From: Sphingobium indicum BiD32
GTDB taxonomy: Bacteria > Pseudomonadota > Alphaproteobacteria > Sphingomonadales > Sphingomonadaceae
NCBI RefSeq assembly: GCF_000382885.1
Contig: NZ_CAVK010000013.1
Span: forward strand, 1 to 64,000
Direction: 5' to 3'
DNA length: 64,000 bases
The translations under genes and the position numbers were made by a program. Within the stretch, counting starts at the first letter, position 1, and the number at the start of each line of letters is the position of its first letter. Of this stretch, positions 1-7,611 are shown in pieces. The notes beneath the pieces were generated by a model. The model was not told where the DNA came from. It saw only the letters and a list, made by a program, of their open reading frames with translations, and ran no database searches.

Positions 1-39
1 ATCTTGAGGCGAGGCCTTATACGTTATCTCAGATCTGCG

Positions 40-1071
40 CTACAAGAACTCGCTACCCGCATGGTCGTCAAACAGCTCGGCCGAGCGAACGTAGCCCAGC
101 AGCACCTCGACCTTCTTCTGCCGCGACACCTCCTGCATCTTAGGCAGGCTCGCCCCCGATCGTGCGGCCTCAGTTAGAAATCCCGCCCGCAGCGAATGCC
201 CCCCAACCGTCTCCGGTACCAACCCCACCCGTCCCGCATATTTCTGTATCATTCGCGCCACCGAACGATCAGACATTGCATGATCGGTCAGCCGCCCCTG
301 CGGATCGATCTGCCAGAACAGCGGCCCCGGCGTGGTCCCCCGCACCGCCAGCCAGGCCTGGAGCCGCGCCACGGGCCGCAGTAGCTTGCCCGAGGGCACC
401 GCGATAACCTGCCCCTCCCCTTCCTGGTCGGTCTTGGAGTGGCGGATGGTCAGCCGCAGCCCCTCGGGCACCAGCTCGACATCGCGCAAGGTCAGCCCGA
501 CCAGTTCTGAGCGCCGCAGTGCCGCCGCCAGCCCCAGCGCCAGCACTGCCCGGTCGCGGATCGAGCGGGTCCCCTCCCCGTCGGCCGCGGCGATCATCGC
601 CGCCAGATCCTTCGCGCTGATCGCCGCCTTGCGGGCACTGGGACGCGCGCGTTGCTCACGGCGGATACCGGCGAGCGTATCGGCAATGACCATCTTGTCG
701 TCGCGCACGGTCGGCGGCACCGACCCGTCCTGCCGATGCTTCCACCCGATGGCCGCGAGATGACGGCCGATGGTGCTGTCGGCCTTGCCTGCCATGGCGA
801 GCGACGCGAGGTAGGTCGCAACCGCTTCGGCTCGCGCTGGCAATGGCTCGAGTCCGCGTTCATCGCACCAACCCTCGAACTGGTTCCAGTCGCTGGTGTA
901 GGCGCGGACCGTGTTGGCGGCTTTGGCCTGGGCGCGATAGGATCGGGCAGCCGCGATCTCTTCGCGCAGCCTCCTCCCGGGCAGCTCGATTGCGGCGCGG
1001 GATGCCGCTTGGAGCGGGCTGATAGCGACCCGGGCTTCAGCTTCGACGGCATCTCCGCTTGTTTCTGCCAT
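40..1071 (-). CDS. Tyrosine recombinase (phage-integrase family)
   Basis: A 343-residue site-specific recombinase. An N-terminal SAM-like core-binding region (about residues 45-140) has the usual 'TVRAYTSDWNQFEGWC' look, and the catalytic domain follows. Visible catalytic residues are Arg186 in 'ALRRSELVGL', His292 and Arg295 in 'GGHSLRAG', and the probable nucleophile Tyr327 in 'LLGYVRSAELF'. Such enzymes cut and rejoin DNA through a 3'-phosphotyrosine. Beside parAB and the replication origin the likely job is resolving plasmid multimers or integrating an element. A 34-bp inverted repeat upstream of the gene (1120-1153) is a candidate target. The gene is divergent from the next one. Confidence 0.92.
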   Translation of the reverse strand: MAETSGDAVEAEARVAISPLQAASRAAIELPGRRLREEIAAARSYRAQAKAANTVRAYTSDWNQFEGWCDERGLEPLPARAEAVATYLASLAMAGKADSTIGRHLAAIGWKHRQDGSVPPTVRDDKMVIADTLAGIRREQRARPSARKAAISAKDLAAMIAAADGEGTRSIRDRAVLALGLAAALRRSELVGLTLRDVELVPEGLRLTIRHSKTDQEGEGQVIAVPSGKLLRPVARLQAWLAVRGTTPGPLFWQIDPQGRLTDHAMSDRSVARMIQKYAGRVGLVPETVGGHSLRAGFLTEAARSGASLPKMQEVSRQKKVEVLLGYVRSAELFDDHAGSEFL

Positions 1072-1119
1072 TTTCCGGGCCTTCCCCGCACCAAATCCGG
1101 CCTTCCCATACCCTCCTTA

Positions 1120-1153
1120 TCACTGTCCGTGAAGAGCCATTATCGGACAGTGA
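1120..1153. repeat. 34-bp lox-like inverted repeat
   Basis: Two perfect 10-bp inverted arms, TCACTGTCCG (1120-1129) and CGGACAGTGA (1144-1153), flank a 14-bp asymmetric spacer. The total length and layout resemble core sites of tyrosine recombinases. It lies in the promoter region shared by the recombinase and the divergent gene at 1208, so it could instead be an operator for either one. Confidence 0.55.
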
Positions 1154-1207
1154 ATGGACCGTACAAGCGGAGTATACTTTTTTGGCTTATAGTATATTCT
1201 CTGGCCG

Positions 1208-2146
1208 ATGGATCACGCCCCTCCCCCGTGGCAACTCGCCCTCGCACGGCTCGAGGGGGCGCTGCCGTTCCTGTCCGCCGAGGTCGCCGACGGACTGGCG
1301 CGGGCCTCGCTCAGGCGGCTGTGGCGCGTCCATGTCCGCGACTTTCCTCAAGAAAACCAAGGCCCCGAGCACAATCCGGGGCTTGAAGCGGCCGAACTGA
1401 CCCGCTCGTGGTACGCGGCCGAACGGCAGGACTTCCTGTCCTGGATCGCCCGGCGCGGCCCCCCTCCCCTCGCCCGCGCGGCCAGGCTCGCGCTCGCCGC
1501 GAAGGACGCACGCGAGAGCTTCTCATCGACCTTTGCGGCCGCCGACCGGGCATTGGAACGGCTCGATGCCCTGCTCCCGGCACGCGAGCCCCTGGCAGCC
1601 CTGACCGAATGGCTCCGCCAGCTGCGCGAGGACGAGATCGACTTTCTCGAGGGCGGCAGCGAGGAGGTGCTGATCGAGGGCCGCGTGTTCCAGCGGTTCG
1701 CCGCGCGCGGAAGTGCCTGGGCCGCCTCGCTCGCCGCCGCGATGCGCCCGCAGGTGTTCGGACTGGGGGCAGCACCGCTGGCGCTCGCCGGGCTCGCCCC
1801 GCGGGCCCTGTTCCGCGCCGATCCCGAACGCCCCCTCCCCTCCCTGCTGGCGAGTGCGATCGGCGCGGCGGCGGGTGACGTAGGAGCGGACCTCGCCGCC
1901 GTCACAGCTATGGTGGCGCGCGGCGAAGAACGCCTCGCGGGCCTCTACGCCTCGTCGCAGGCGCCAGCGATGTGGCAACTGATTGGCGGGCTGGGTCCCC
2001 TCACCCGCGCCGAACTGGCTCGCGCGCTCGGCGTGACCCGCCGTACCGCTTCACAGGCCGCTATGGCGCTCGAGAAAGCCGATCTGGCAACGCTGCGCCC
2101 CGAAGACCATGCCCTGGCCCCTAAAGGCGCTCACAGAGGCTCCTGA
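1208..2146 (+). CDS. Hypothetical protein with C-terminal helix-turn-helix
   Basis: A 312-residue protein I do not recognise as a named family. It is Ala/Leu/Arg rich and mostly helical. The last 50 residues contain a convincing helix-turn-helix, 'LTRAELARALGVTRRTASQA', then a short wing-like tail. A DNA-binding role, possibly regulating or assisting the divergent recombinase, is inference from that motif and position. The start follows a segment rich in TATA-like steps (AGTATACT, ATAGTATAT) at about 1171-1198 that may hold its promoter. Confidence 0.6.
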   Translation: MDHAPPPWQLALARLEGALPFLSAEVADGLARASLRRLWRVHVRDFPQENQGPEHNPGLEAAELTRSWYAAERQDFLSWIARRGPPPLARAARLALAAKDARESFSSTFAAADRALERLDALLPAREPLAALTEWLRQLREDEIDFLEGGSEEVLIEGRVFQRFAARGSAWAASLAAAMRPQVFGLGAAPLALAGLAPRALFRADPERPLPSLLASAIGAAAGDVGADLAAVTAMVARGEERLAGLYASSQAPAMWQLIGGLGPLTRAELARALGVTRRTASQAAMALEKADLATLRPEDHALAPKGAHRGS

Positions 2147-2152
2147 GGCCTC

Positions 2153-2362
2153 CTACGGCGCCAACGCGACCTCGCGGTAGGGCACGCCGATCCGCTTGGG
2201 CGCGGACGCCCGGCGGCGCAGCAGTCGGCGGGCAAAATGCGCCGCCTCATCCGCGCAGGCGAACGAGACCGCCCTTCCCTGCCCTTTGGTCCCGATCCAC
2301 CCCCAGGCGAATTGGACGATCGACGCACCGAATGATCTTGGACAACGCCCCCAAAAGGTCAG
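2153..2362 (-). CDS. Small WGR-like protein or remnant
   Basis: Reading on from the end of parB in another frame gives about 69 codons without a stop. They contain 'FAWGWIGTKGQGRAVSF' and 'APKRIGVPYREV', which resemble the WGR domain pattern (aromatic-G-x-I-G-x-x-G-Q-x-R). No ATG is available. The best candidate start is a CTG overlapping the parB stop, giving 'TFWGRCPRSFGASIVQF'. Either it is a translationally coupled gene with a rare start or a 5'-truncated remnant. The family assignment is tentative. Confidence 0.4.
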   Translation of the reverse strand: MTFWGRCPRSFGASIVQFAWGWIGTKGQGRAVSFACADEAAHFARRLLRRRASAPKRIGVPYREVALAP

Positions 2363-3342
2363 GACGTCAGGATAGCCTCAATGGCCTTCAAGACCTCAGC
2401 TGCCGAAGCGCCGCTACGCGCAGGCACCTTGAAGGTATATCCGCTCCTCGATGAATAGACATAGCGCAAGATAACCTTGCCAGCGGCGCCCTTCACTTCG
2501 ACGTCGCCCCCAGCAGGTTTTGCAGGGGCGACAGTGGCTCGAATAAGACGCTTTGCCACTTCCGGAGCGGGCATAGCCATTCCGAGATCGTCGCGCTCAG
2601 CAACAATGGCCCTGCTCTCTGCGACCATCAGATCCAGGGTGCGCTTTTCTGAAGTGAGTGGCTTGATGTCTCTTGCGATGCGGACCGTGATGCCATGCGT
2701 GTCAGGAAAGGCGTTCACGATCTCGGCCGGCAACCGCGCCACATCGAGCAGGCGGCTGAGCCATGAGCGCGAAATCTTCAGATGCTCTGCCATTTCGCTC
2801 TGGTTGGAATCGTAGAACTCCTCCAACGCCCGGGAATATTCCTTTGCCCGCTCCCAGTCAGAGATATCTTTGCGCGACCGGTTCTCGATGTCCGAAACCC
2901 TGAACGCTTCCTCGTCCGAAACGTTTTGGATCGTGACGAGGTATTCATATTCCGGGTGATGATGCTCGCGTAGCCACTGAACGGTCCACCATCGCCTTAC
3001 GCCCGCGATGATTTCGAAGTCGTAGTCTGGGTCATCCTTGAGGCGGCGTACGATCGCGGGAATGCGCTGCTTCTTAGCGGAGAGGAATGCGTCGATGAGA
3101 TCGCGGCAACTCTCTTCGTTCAAGTGGTCCAGATCGCGGTTATGCAGACGCCAGGGACGACAGCGAGATGGGTCGACCCACTCGGTACGATCCGTGACGA
3201 CTTTGCCGGCAGCAATCCTCGCGAGGCTCTGACTACGGCTCGCCATAATGCTCTCCGATGGCGCAGGGCTGCCGACGTCGATCTCGTCGTCGAGCCCCTC
3301 TGTCAAACTGCTGCCGAAGCCCCGGTTACCCTTTGCCATCAC
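2359..3342 (-). CDS. parB: ParB-family plasmid partition protein
   Basis: A 327-residue centromere-binding protein. The N-terminal ParB/Srx CTPase domain (about residues 50-160) shows the C-motif-like 'IIAGVRRWWTVQWL' and an arginine-rich 'DIENRSRKDISDWERA' in place of the usual ENxxRxD motif. The central helix-turn-helix is 'SEMAEHLKISRSWLSRLLDV'. The C-terminus is probably a dimerisation domain. Downstream of parA on the same strand and separated by 228 bp holding three copies of a 16-bp palindrome, it should load on those sites and cooperate with ParA. Confidence 0.93.
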   Translation of the reverse strand: MMAKGNRGFGSSLTEGLDDEIDVGSPAPSESIMASRSQSLARIAAGKVVTDRTEWVDPSRCRPWRLHNRDLDHLNEESCRDLIDAFLSAKKQRIPAIVRRLKDDPDYDFEIIAGVRRWWTVQWLREHHHPEYEYLVTIQNVSDEEAFRVSDIENRSRKDISDWERAKEYSRALEEFYDSNQSEMAEHLKISRSWLSRLLDVARLPAEIVNAFPDTHGITVRIARDIKPLTSEKRTLDLMVAESRAIVAERDDLGMAMPAPEVAKRLIRATVAPAKPAGGDVEVKGAAGKVILRYVYSSRSGYTFKVPARSGASAAEVLKAIEAILTS

Positions 3343-3376
3343 CTACTCCAAACCTTTCAAATCACATTTGGCGGCC

Positions 3377-3400
3377 GCTTGTTGCCACGTGGCAACAAGC
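3377..3400. repeat. parS-like site 1 (24-bp perfect palindrome)
   Basis: The core GTTGCCACGTGGCAAC spans 3381-3396, and here the symmetry extends four bases on each side. It is one of three identical cores between parA and parB. The CACGTG centre and GTT...AAC ends resemble chromosomal parS, so it is the likely ParB binding site. Confidence 0.8.
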
Positions 3401-3438
3401 CCTTGCCCGCGCCTCGATTTTACCCTGAATCTTCGCAC

Positions 3439-3454
3439 GTTGCCACGTGGCAAC
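3439..3454. repeat. parS-like site 2
   Basis: A second exact copy of the 16-bp palindrome GTTGCCACGTGGCAAC, 58 bp from the first. It is in the parA-parB intergenic region, just upstream of the parB start. Confidence 0.8.
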
Positions 3455-3550
3455 ATCCATCGTTCAGCCAGTAAAATCTCGCCTTGTCGCACCAATCCAA
3501 TTTCTCAAAACATGAGCTTAATTATTGATTTATCACCGTATTATGTCTTT

Positions 3551-3566
3551 GTTGCCACGTGGCAAC
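3551..3566. repeat. parS-like site 3
   Basis: A third exact copy of GTTGCCACGTGGCAAC. It lies 4 bp beyond the parA stop codon and 112 bp from site 2. The three copies define a compact centromere. Confidence 0.8.
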
Positions 3567-3570
3567 GGCC

Positions 3571-4833
3571 CTAGACCGCCTCCCCTGCCCTGCTTGCCCA
3601 GGACCGAATGACATCCGCCTCGATTTCTCTGCAAACGTCGCTCAAATGTTTCATGCACCGGTTGTGAACCTCATGGGACGTGACCGGTCGATCAAGTTCA
3701 AAGACCGTCTTCATGCGTGAGCTGGCATTGTCGATTTCTGCGCTGGTCTTGAGGACAGAAGTCGCCATCGAGCCGCCGAAGACCTGCCGCATCATCGAAA
3801 GAATCTCGCGGTGCATAGACTTGCTTTCATCCACCCTGCTGCCAACGAGGCGGATAAAGTTGTAGGCCGGCTTCACCCGCTTCGCGAGCTGCTCGAGCTG
3901 CTTCATCGTTGTGCGCGCCATGTCGATAAACGACACGGTCGATGCGAAGTCGATGACGCTCGGCGGCACAGGAATTACCATCGCATTAGCCGCCTGCAGC
4001 ACTGCCATCGAAACCATGCCAAGCGCCGGAGGCGGATCCATGATGACGATGTCGTAGTCATCGACGACCGTATCGATGGCTTCGGCGATCATGTCGATGA
4101 TGTCGAAGTTCTGATTTTGTGCCAGGTAGCCGGCGATCTCGTATTCGAGATTGTAGAGCTTGAGATTGGCGGGGATCAGGTCGAGCCCGAAAAAGTGCGT
4201 CTTCCGGATGATCGAACGAACACCCAACAGTTCAGGATTATGGAAGTGGCCGTAAAGGGTATCATCCTCGGTCAGATCGACATCCGGCCGATAACCAAAC
4301 ATCATCGTCGAACTGGCTTGGCTGTCGCAGTCGATGAACAGTACCCTGTAGCCGTGAATGGCAAAGTGCTGTGCGAGGTGCAGAGCCACAGTCGACTTGC
4401 CTACGCCCCCTTTGAAGTTCGAGACGGAGATGACCGCCGGGGTGTCCGTCGGAGCGCGCCACGGGCGAGTGCCAAAAACGGCACGCATATGATCCAATTC
4501 TTCCAATGAGTACTGGACCCGGTGGCCAGAAGCGGTTCGGTCGCGCTGCGGGAGGCGGCCATCACGCTCAGCTTCGCGAATTGCAGACGCTGTTCGCCCC
4601 ACAAGGGAGGCCGCCTTCGAAATGGAATACGACGGGCCAACCTTTTGCCCGGTCTCCGGATCGAGCGCACCGTCACGAATACGCTTCAGGATGGTGAGGG
4701 CCTTGCGGTGCAGATTGCCAAGGCCGTCTTCCAAGAGTTCATCGGGTTGTGCGTCGAGCGCTGCGTCGGTAGCCATGATCACCGCTTTGTGAGATTGAGG
4801 GCGCCAATTAGCACTCTTGGCAGTTTTGAGCAA
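3571..4833 (-). CDS. parA: ParA-family plasmid partition ATPase
   Basis: A 420-residue P1/SopA-size (type Ia) ParA. An N-terminal helix-turn-helix region ('YSISKAASLVGRTASAIREA', about residues 69-90) precedes the deviant Walker A 'NFKGGVGKST' near residue 139. Walker-type motifs 'VLFIDCDSQ' and 'DIVIMDPPPALG' follow. It should drive segregation of ParB-parS complexes by ATP-dependent nucleoid binding, and the N-terminal DNA-binding region suggests it autoregulates the operon. Met20 ('MATDAALDAQ') is a plausible alternative start. Confidence 0.95.
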   Translation of the reverse strand: MLKTAKSANWRPQSHKAVIMATDAALDAQPDELLEDGLGNLHRKALTILKRIRDGALDPETGQKVGPSYSISKAASLVGRTASAIREAERDGRLPQRDRTASGHRVQYSLEELDHMRAVFGTRPWRAPTDTPAVISVSNFKGGVGKSTVALHLAQHFAIHGYRVLFIDCDSQASSTMMFGYRPDVDLTEDDTLYGHFHNPELLGVRSIIRKTHFFGLDLIPANLKLYNLEYEIAGYLAQNQNFDIIDMIAEAIDTVVDDYDIVIMDPPPALGMVSMAVLQAANAMVIPVPPSVIDFASTVSFIDMARTTMKQLEQLAKRVKPAYNFIRLVGSRVDESKSMHREILSMMRQVFGGSMATSVLKTSAEIDNASSRMKTVFELDRPVTSHEVHNRCMKHLSDVCREIEADVIRSWASRAGEAV

Positions 4834-4858
4834 ACTTCGGCCACCAACCTTACAAATT

Positions 4859-5210
4859 GACCGATGATCTCCGTGCCCTTTCGCGAATCAGGAGCCGGCT
4901 CGATGCAGCACTTAGGGACTCAGACCGATGATGTCGGGTCCCGCGAGGTGTCTAGGAGGCGACAACCCCATAGTCCGCTGGGCGCCCTCACAGCCGAATT
5001 GACCCGGCTGTGGACAATCACCGATGATCTCGGTGCAAGCCGATGAATTCAGTGCGTTTCCCCGATGATCTCGGTTCCCTTTGGACCGATGATCTCGGAG
5101 CCCATACCTACTAAAGGAATCTCCTAGAAAAACCGATTCGCGAATCGCTTTTTTCAAAATTGAGATTGGATTTGGTTTCGCTCCTCCAAACCGCTCCGAG
5201 ATCATCGGCC
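4859..5210. other. Iteron-containing replication origin (oriV)
   Basis: Direct repeats of the pattern GACCGATGATCTCGGnGC start near 4859, 4923, 5019, 5060 and 5084. A degenerate copy lies at about 5039-5055 and an inverted one at 5193-5210. Between the last direct and the inverted copy lies an A+T-rich stretch (5104-5190), a plausible unwinding element, with a 14-bp palindrome CGATTCGCGAATCG at 5134-5147. TGTGGACAA at 5010-5018 is one mismatch from a DnaA box on the opposite strand. It sits directly upstream of the initiator gene. That this is the origin follows from known iteron-plasmid organisation. Confidence 0.8.
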
Positions 5211-5329
5211 GACTTGGAGGTTTGAGGCCCGGAAACCCGTCGAAACTGCCAATGGCCTTGCTTTCGAAGCTCAAACCTGTTGTTTAACGACCAACCCGAG
5301 GCTCCAATGAGTCGGGAAGGGACGGTTCA

Positions 5330-6634
5330 ATGAGCGGAGACACACTGCGTCCAATCGGACATCAATACGCCCTAGCAATGCTAGGCGGCGGTGAAGAGCG
5401 AGTTCGCTCCTTAGCGCAGTCTGCCGGCACTCAACTCACGATGGATGCCTTCCTTCGCGTCCAGGACGAAGAACCCGTTCCGGCATTTCTGCATTCCGCA
5501 TTGTGCGCCATGTCGTTGCCGACCAAGCGACCGAAGGACGATACTCTACCGATTCTTCGCGAAGACGGAAAATATGCACTGGCCATCAATCCACGGCCGG
5601 TTCTCCAGACGGTGGACGGTAAGCCCGTGCTACGAAGCGTTGGTGTGCCCTATGGAGCTTATCCACGCGTTGCGCTGATCTATCTGCTTTCTCAGGCCGT
5701 CACAAAGCGATCGCGAGACGTTTATTTGGGGCGTAATTTCACGGAATGGATGCGCCGCCTTGGCTACCAGACCGTCTCATATGGCCCACGGGGAACGGCC
5801 AATCTGATGCGCGAGCAAGTCGATCGGCTCCTTGCGTGTGAATGGCAAATCCGTTGGGAAGGCAACGACGCTGGCGACAACGCATTCGCCGTGCGAGACG
5901 TAAAAATTTCAAACGAATACGCCGGCTCGCTGGAAAAAAATGGGGCGTTTGCTCGCGAAATCCGGATGTCCGAGGCGTTCTATAGTCACCTTATCGACCA
6001 CGCCGTTCCGTTGAACGAGATTGCAATCCGTGAGCTCAAGGGCACACCCACAGCGCTCGATCTCTATACCTACCTCGCGTACAGGCTCCCGCGGATCAGC
6101 AGCGATCGAGGCCAGGTAATATCTTGGGACCAGTTGGCCAAGCACTTGGGCAACGACGCCGACAGCAAACGCTTCCGCCAGACCGTGCGCGAAACAATGC
6201 AATTGGTCTCCGCTGTCTACCCGAACGCCGACGTTGATTTCAGCGGCAGGAAAGTAGTGCTGCGGCCTTCGCCGGCACCTTTAGAGCGGAAGCTCGTTGG
6301 CCCGCACTTGCGGTTGCTGGGCGCTCCGGCCCCGGAAACCGCACCGAGATCATCGGTCACCAAAGCTCCTCGGTCGAGTGTCCGGAACATCAAGGTCTCC
6401 GAGCCCGTATTTCCTTTCCCAGCAGGCAGCCTGACCTATGGCGAAAGGGAAACAAAGTTCCGAGCAATCGGCCTTGAGAAGGGTAAGCCCTGGTGCGTCG
6501 ATACCATGGCGAACGCATTCCGCACCGGCTTTCCCGGTATCAAACAAGAGCGGACCGATGCCGAGTGGTTGAGAGTCTGGGAAGCCTTTGTCATTCGTTA
6601 TGCCGAGCGACGCGCAAATTCGGATGCTGGCTGA
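5330..6634 (+). CDS. repA: Plasmid replication initiator protein RepA
   Basis: A 434-residue replication initiator of the plasmid RepA type (RPA/RepA_C-like). Characteristic stretches are 'FLHSALCAMSLPTKRPKDD' near residue 53, 'YGAYPRVALIYLLSQAV' and 'SRDVYLGRNFTEWMRRLG'. A winged-helix-like part around 'ALDLYTYLAYRLPRISSD' follows. It should bind the upstream iterons to open the origin. The ATG at 5330 is preceded by a purine-rich ribosome site (GGGAAGGGACGG). An inverted iteron lies within the coding sequence and another overlaps the stop codon, which suggests autoregulation or handcuffing. Confidence 0.9.
   Translation: MSGDTLRPIGHQYALAMLGGGEERVRSLAQSAGTQLTMDAFLRVQDEEPVPAFLHSALCAMSLPTKRPKDDTLPILREDGKYALAINPRPVLQTVDGKPVLRSVGVPYGAYPRVALIYLLSQAVTKRSRDVYLGRNFTEWMRRLGYQTVSYGPRGTANLMREQVDRLLACEWQIRWEGNDAGDNAFAVRDVKISNEYAGSLEKNGAFAREIRMSEAFYSHLIDHAVPLNEIAIRELKGTPTALDLYTYLAYRLPRISSDRGQVISWDQLAKHLGNDADSKRFRQTVRETMQLVSAVYPNADVDFSGRKVVLRPSPAPLERKLVGPHLRLLGAPAPETAPRSSVTKAPRSSVRNIKVSEPVFPFPAGSLTYGERETKFRAIGLEKGKPWCVDTMANAFRTGFPGIKQERTDAEWLRVWEAFVIRYAERRANSDAG
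6341..6358 (-). repeat. Iteron inside repA (inverted)
   Basis: GCACCGAGATCATCGGTC is the exact reverse complement of the origin iteron GACCGATGATCTCGGTGC. It is embedded in the repA coding sequence. Confidence 0.75.
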
Positions 6635-6650
6635 CCGATGATTTCCGAGC
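6633..6650 (+). repeat. Iteron overlapping the repA stop codon
   Basis: GACCGATGATTTCCGAGC matches the origin iteron except in its centre. Its first bases form the TGA of repA, so coding end and repeat overlap. Confidence 0.65.
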
Positions 6651-6710
6651 ACTTCGGTTAGGCTGAAGCGCAGGACGAGGGGGAGGGGAGTAGGGTCGAA
6701 CTGGGCAGTC

Positions 6711-7553
6711 ATGCCCATCGTCAACAACAATCCCAGTCCCGACCTACGCAGTCTTGTTCGGCGCATCGGGGGCAATTGGTCCGGTAATACCGCGATGTGT
6801 CGGTGCCCTTGCCATGCCGACAGAACACCATCTCTATCCATCCGCCAAGGTGATCGAGCCATTCTCGTAACGTGCCATGCAGGTTGCGACAGCCGGGACG
6901 TAATCAGAGCTCTTCGACGCATCGCAGACCTGCCGACGGTCGATGCCTCTGGCATGACCCCCAGCTTCCAGCGCAACACGGGAATTCACCTCGCAATCTG
7001 GCAAGCCGGTCGACCAATCGAAGCGACTCTGGCGGAGCGATATGTGCGCGAGGTGCGCCAGATATGGGCACCCCTTGAAGACCTGCGCTTTCATCCCCGG
7101 TGTCCACGAGGGAAGGGGATGCTTGCGAGCTTCGAGCCGGCACTCCTCGTCGCGATGCGCAAGGCGGGCGCGATCGCCGCGATCCAGCGGATTTTCCTCG
7201 ATCCGTCGACAGCGGACTACACCGAGAAGCGCGTCCTCGGCCAGGCTATCGGCGCTGCATGGACCAACGGCCCGCCGGGCAAGACCATCGGCATCTGCGA
7301 GGGGTTCGAGACTGCGGCTGCTTATACCTCGCTCACGGGTATCCAGGCCTGGGCGACCATGGGCGCCAAGCGCTTCCACCAGGTCGATATCCCGGCATCC
7401 GTCGAAACCGTGATCCTGCTGGCGGACAACGACGCCGAGGGCAGGCGCGCGCGCGAGCGCGCAGCCGAAACCTACCGACGCCCCGGCCTTGCAATCGAGA
7501 CCGAATGGCCGCCTTTCCGCATGAACGACTGGGCGCAGCTCCTGAAGCGGTGA
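6711..7553 (+). CDS. Primase-like protein (CHC2 zinc finger + Toprim)
   Basis: A 280-residue protein. The N-terminus carries a zinc-binding cluster, 'MCRCPCHADRTPSLSI' followed by 'VTCHAGCDSRDVIRAL' (about residues 29-66), like CHC2-type primase fingers. A C-terminal Toprim domain shows the glutamate in 'TIGICEGFETAAAYTSL' and the DxD-like 'VILLADNDAEGRRARERAAE'. Such proteins are common on plasmids and phages and probably help priming, or process DNA during replication or transfer. It stands between repA and the large helicase gene. A G-rich stretch lies upstream at 6677-6695. Confidence 0.85.
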   Translation: MPIVNNNPSPDLRSLVRRIGGNWSGNTAMCRCPCHADRTPSLSIRQGDRAILVTCHAGCDSRDVIRALRRIADLPTVDASGMTPSFQRNTGIHLAIWQAGRPIEATLAERYVREVRQIWAPLEDLRFHPRCPRGKGMLASFEPALLVAMRKAGAIAAIQRIFLDPSTADYTEKRVLGQAIGAAWTNGPPGKTIGICEGFETAAAYTSLTGIQAWATMGAKRFHQVDIPASVETVILLADNDAEGRRARERAAETYRRPGLAIETEWPPFRMNDWAQLLKR

Positions 7554-7571
7554 GGGGAGGGGGGCTGGAGC
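7551..7571 (+). repeat. G-rich intergenic element, copy 1
   Basis: TGAGGGGAGGGGGGCTGGAG begins with the stop codon of the primase-like gene and runs toward the ribosome site of the helicase gene. Related GGGGAGGGGGCTGGAGC sequences recur near 13139, 17956, 20085, 30487, 32517 and 33850, with weaker relatives at 6677, 37465 and 38111. Most precede a plasmid gene by 35-80 bp. A role as RNA leader, G-quadruplex or protein site is unproven. Confidence 0.6.
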
Positions 7572-7611
7572 GGGTGTGCCGCTGATCGGCACGAGCTCAG
7601 GAGTTCTCCGC

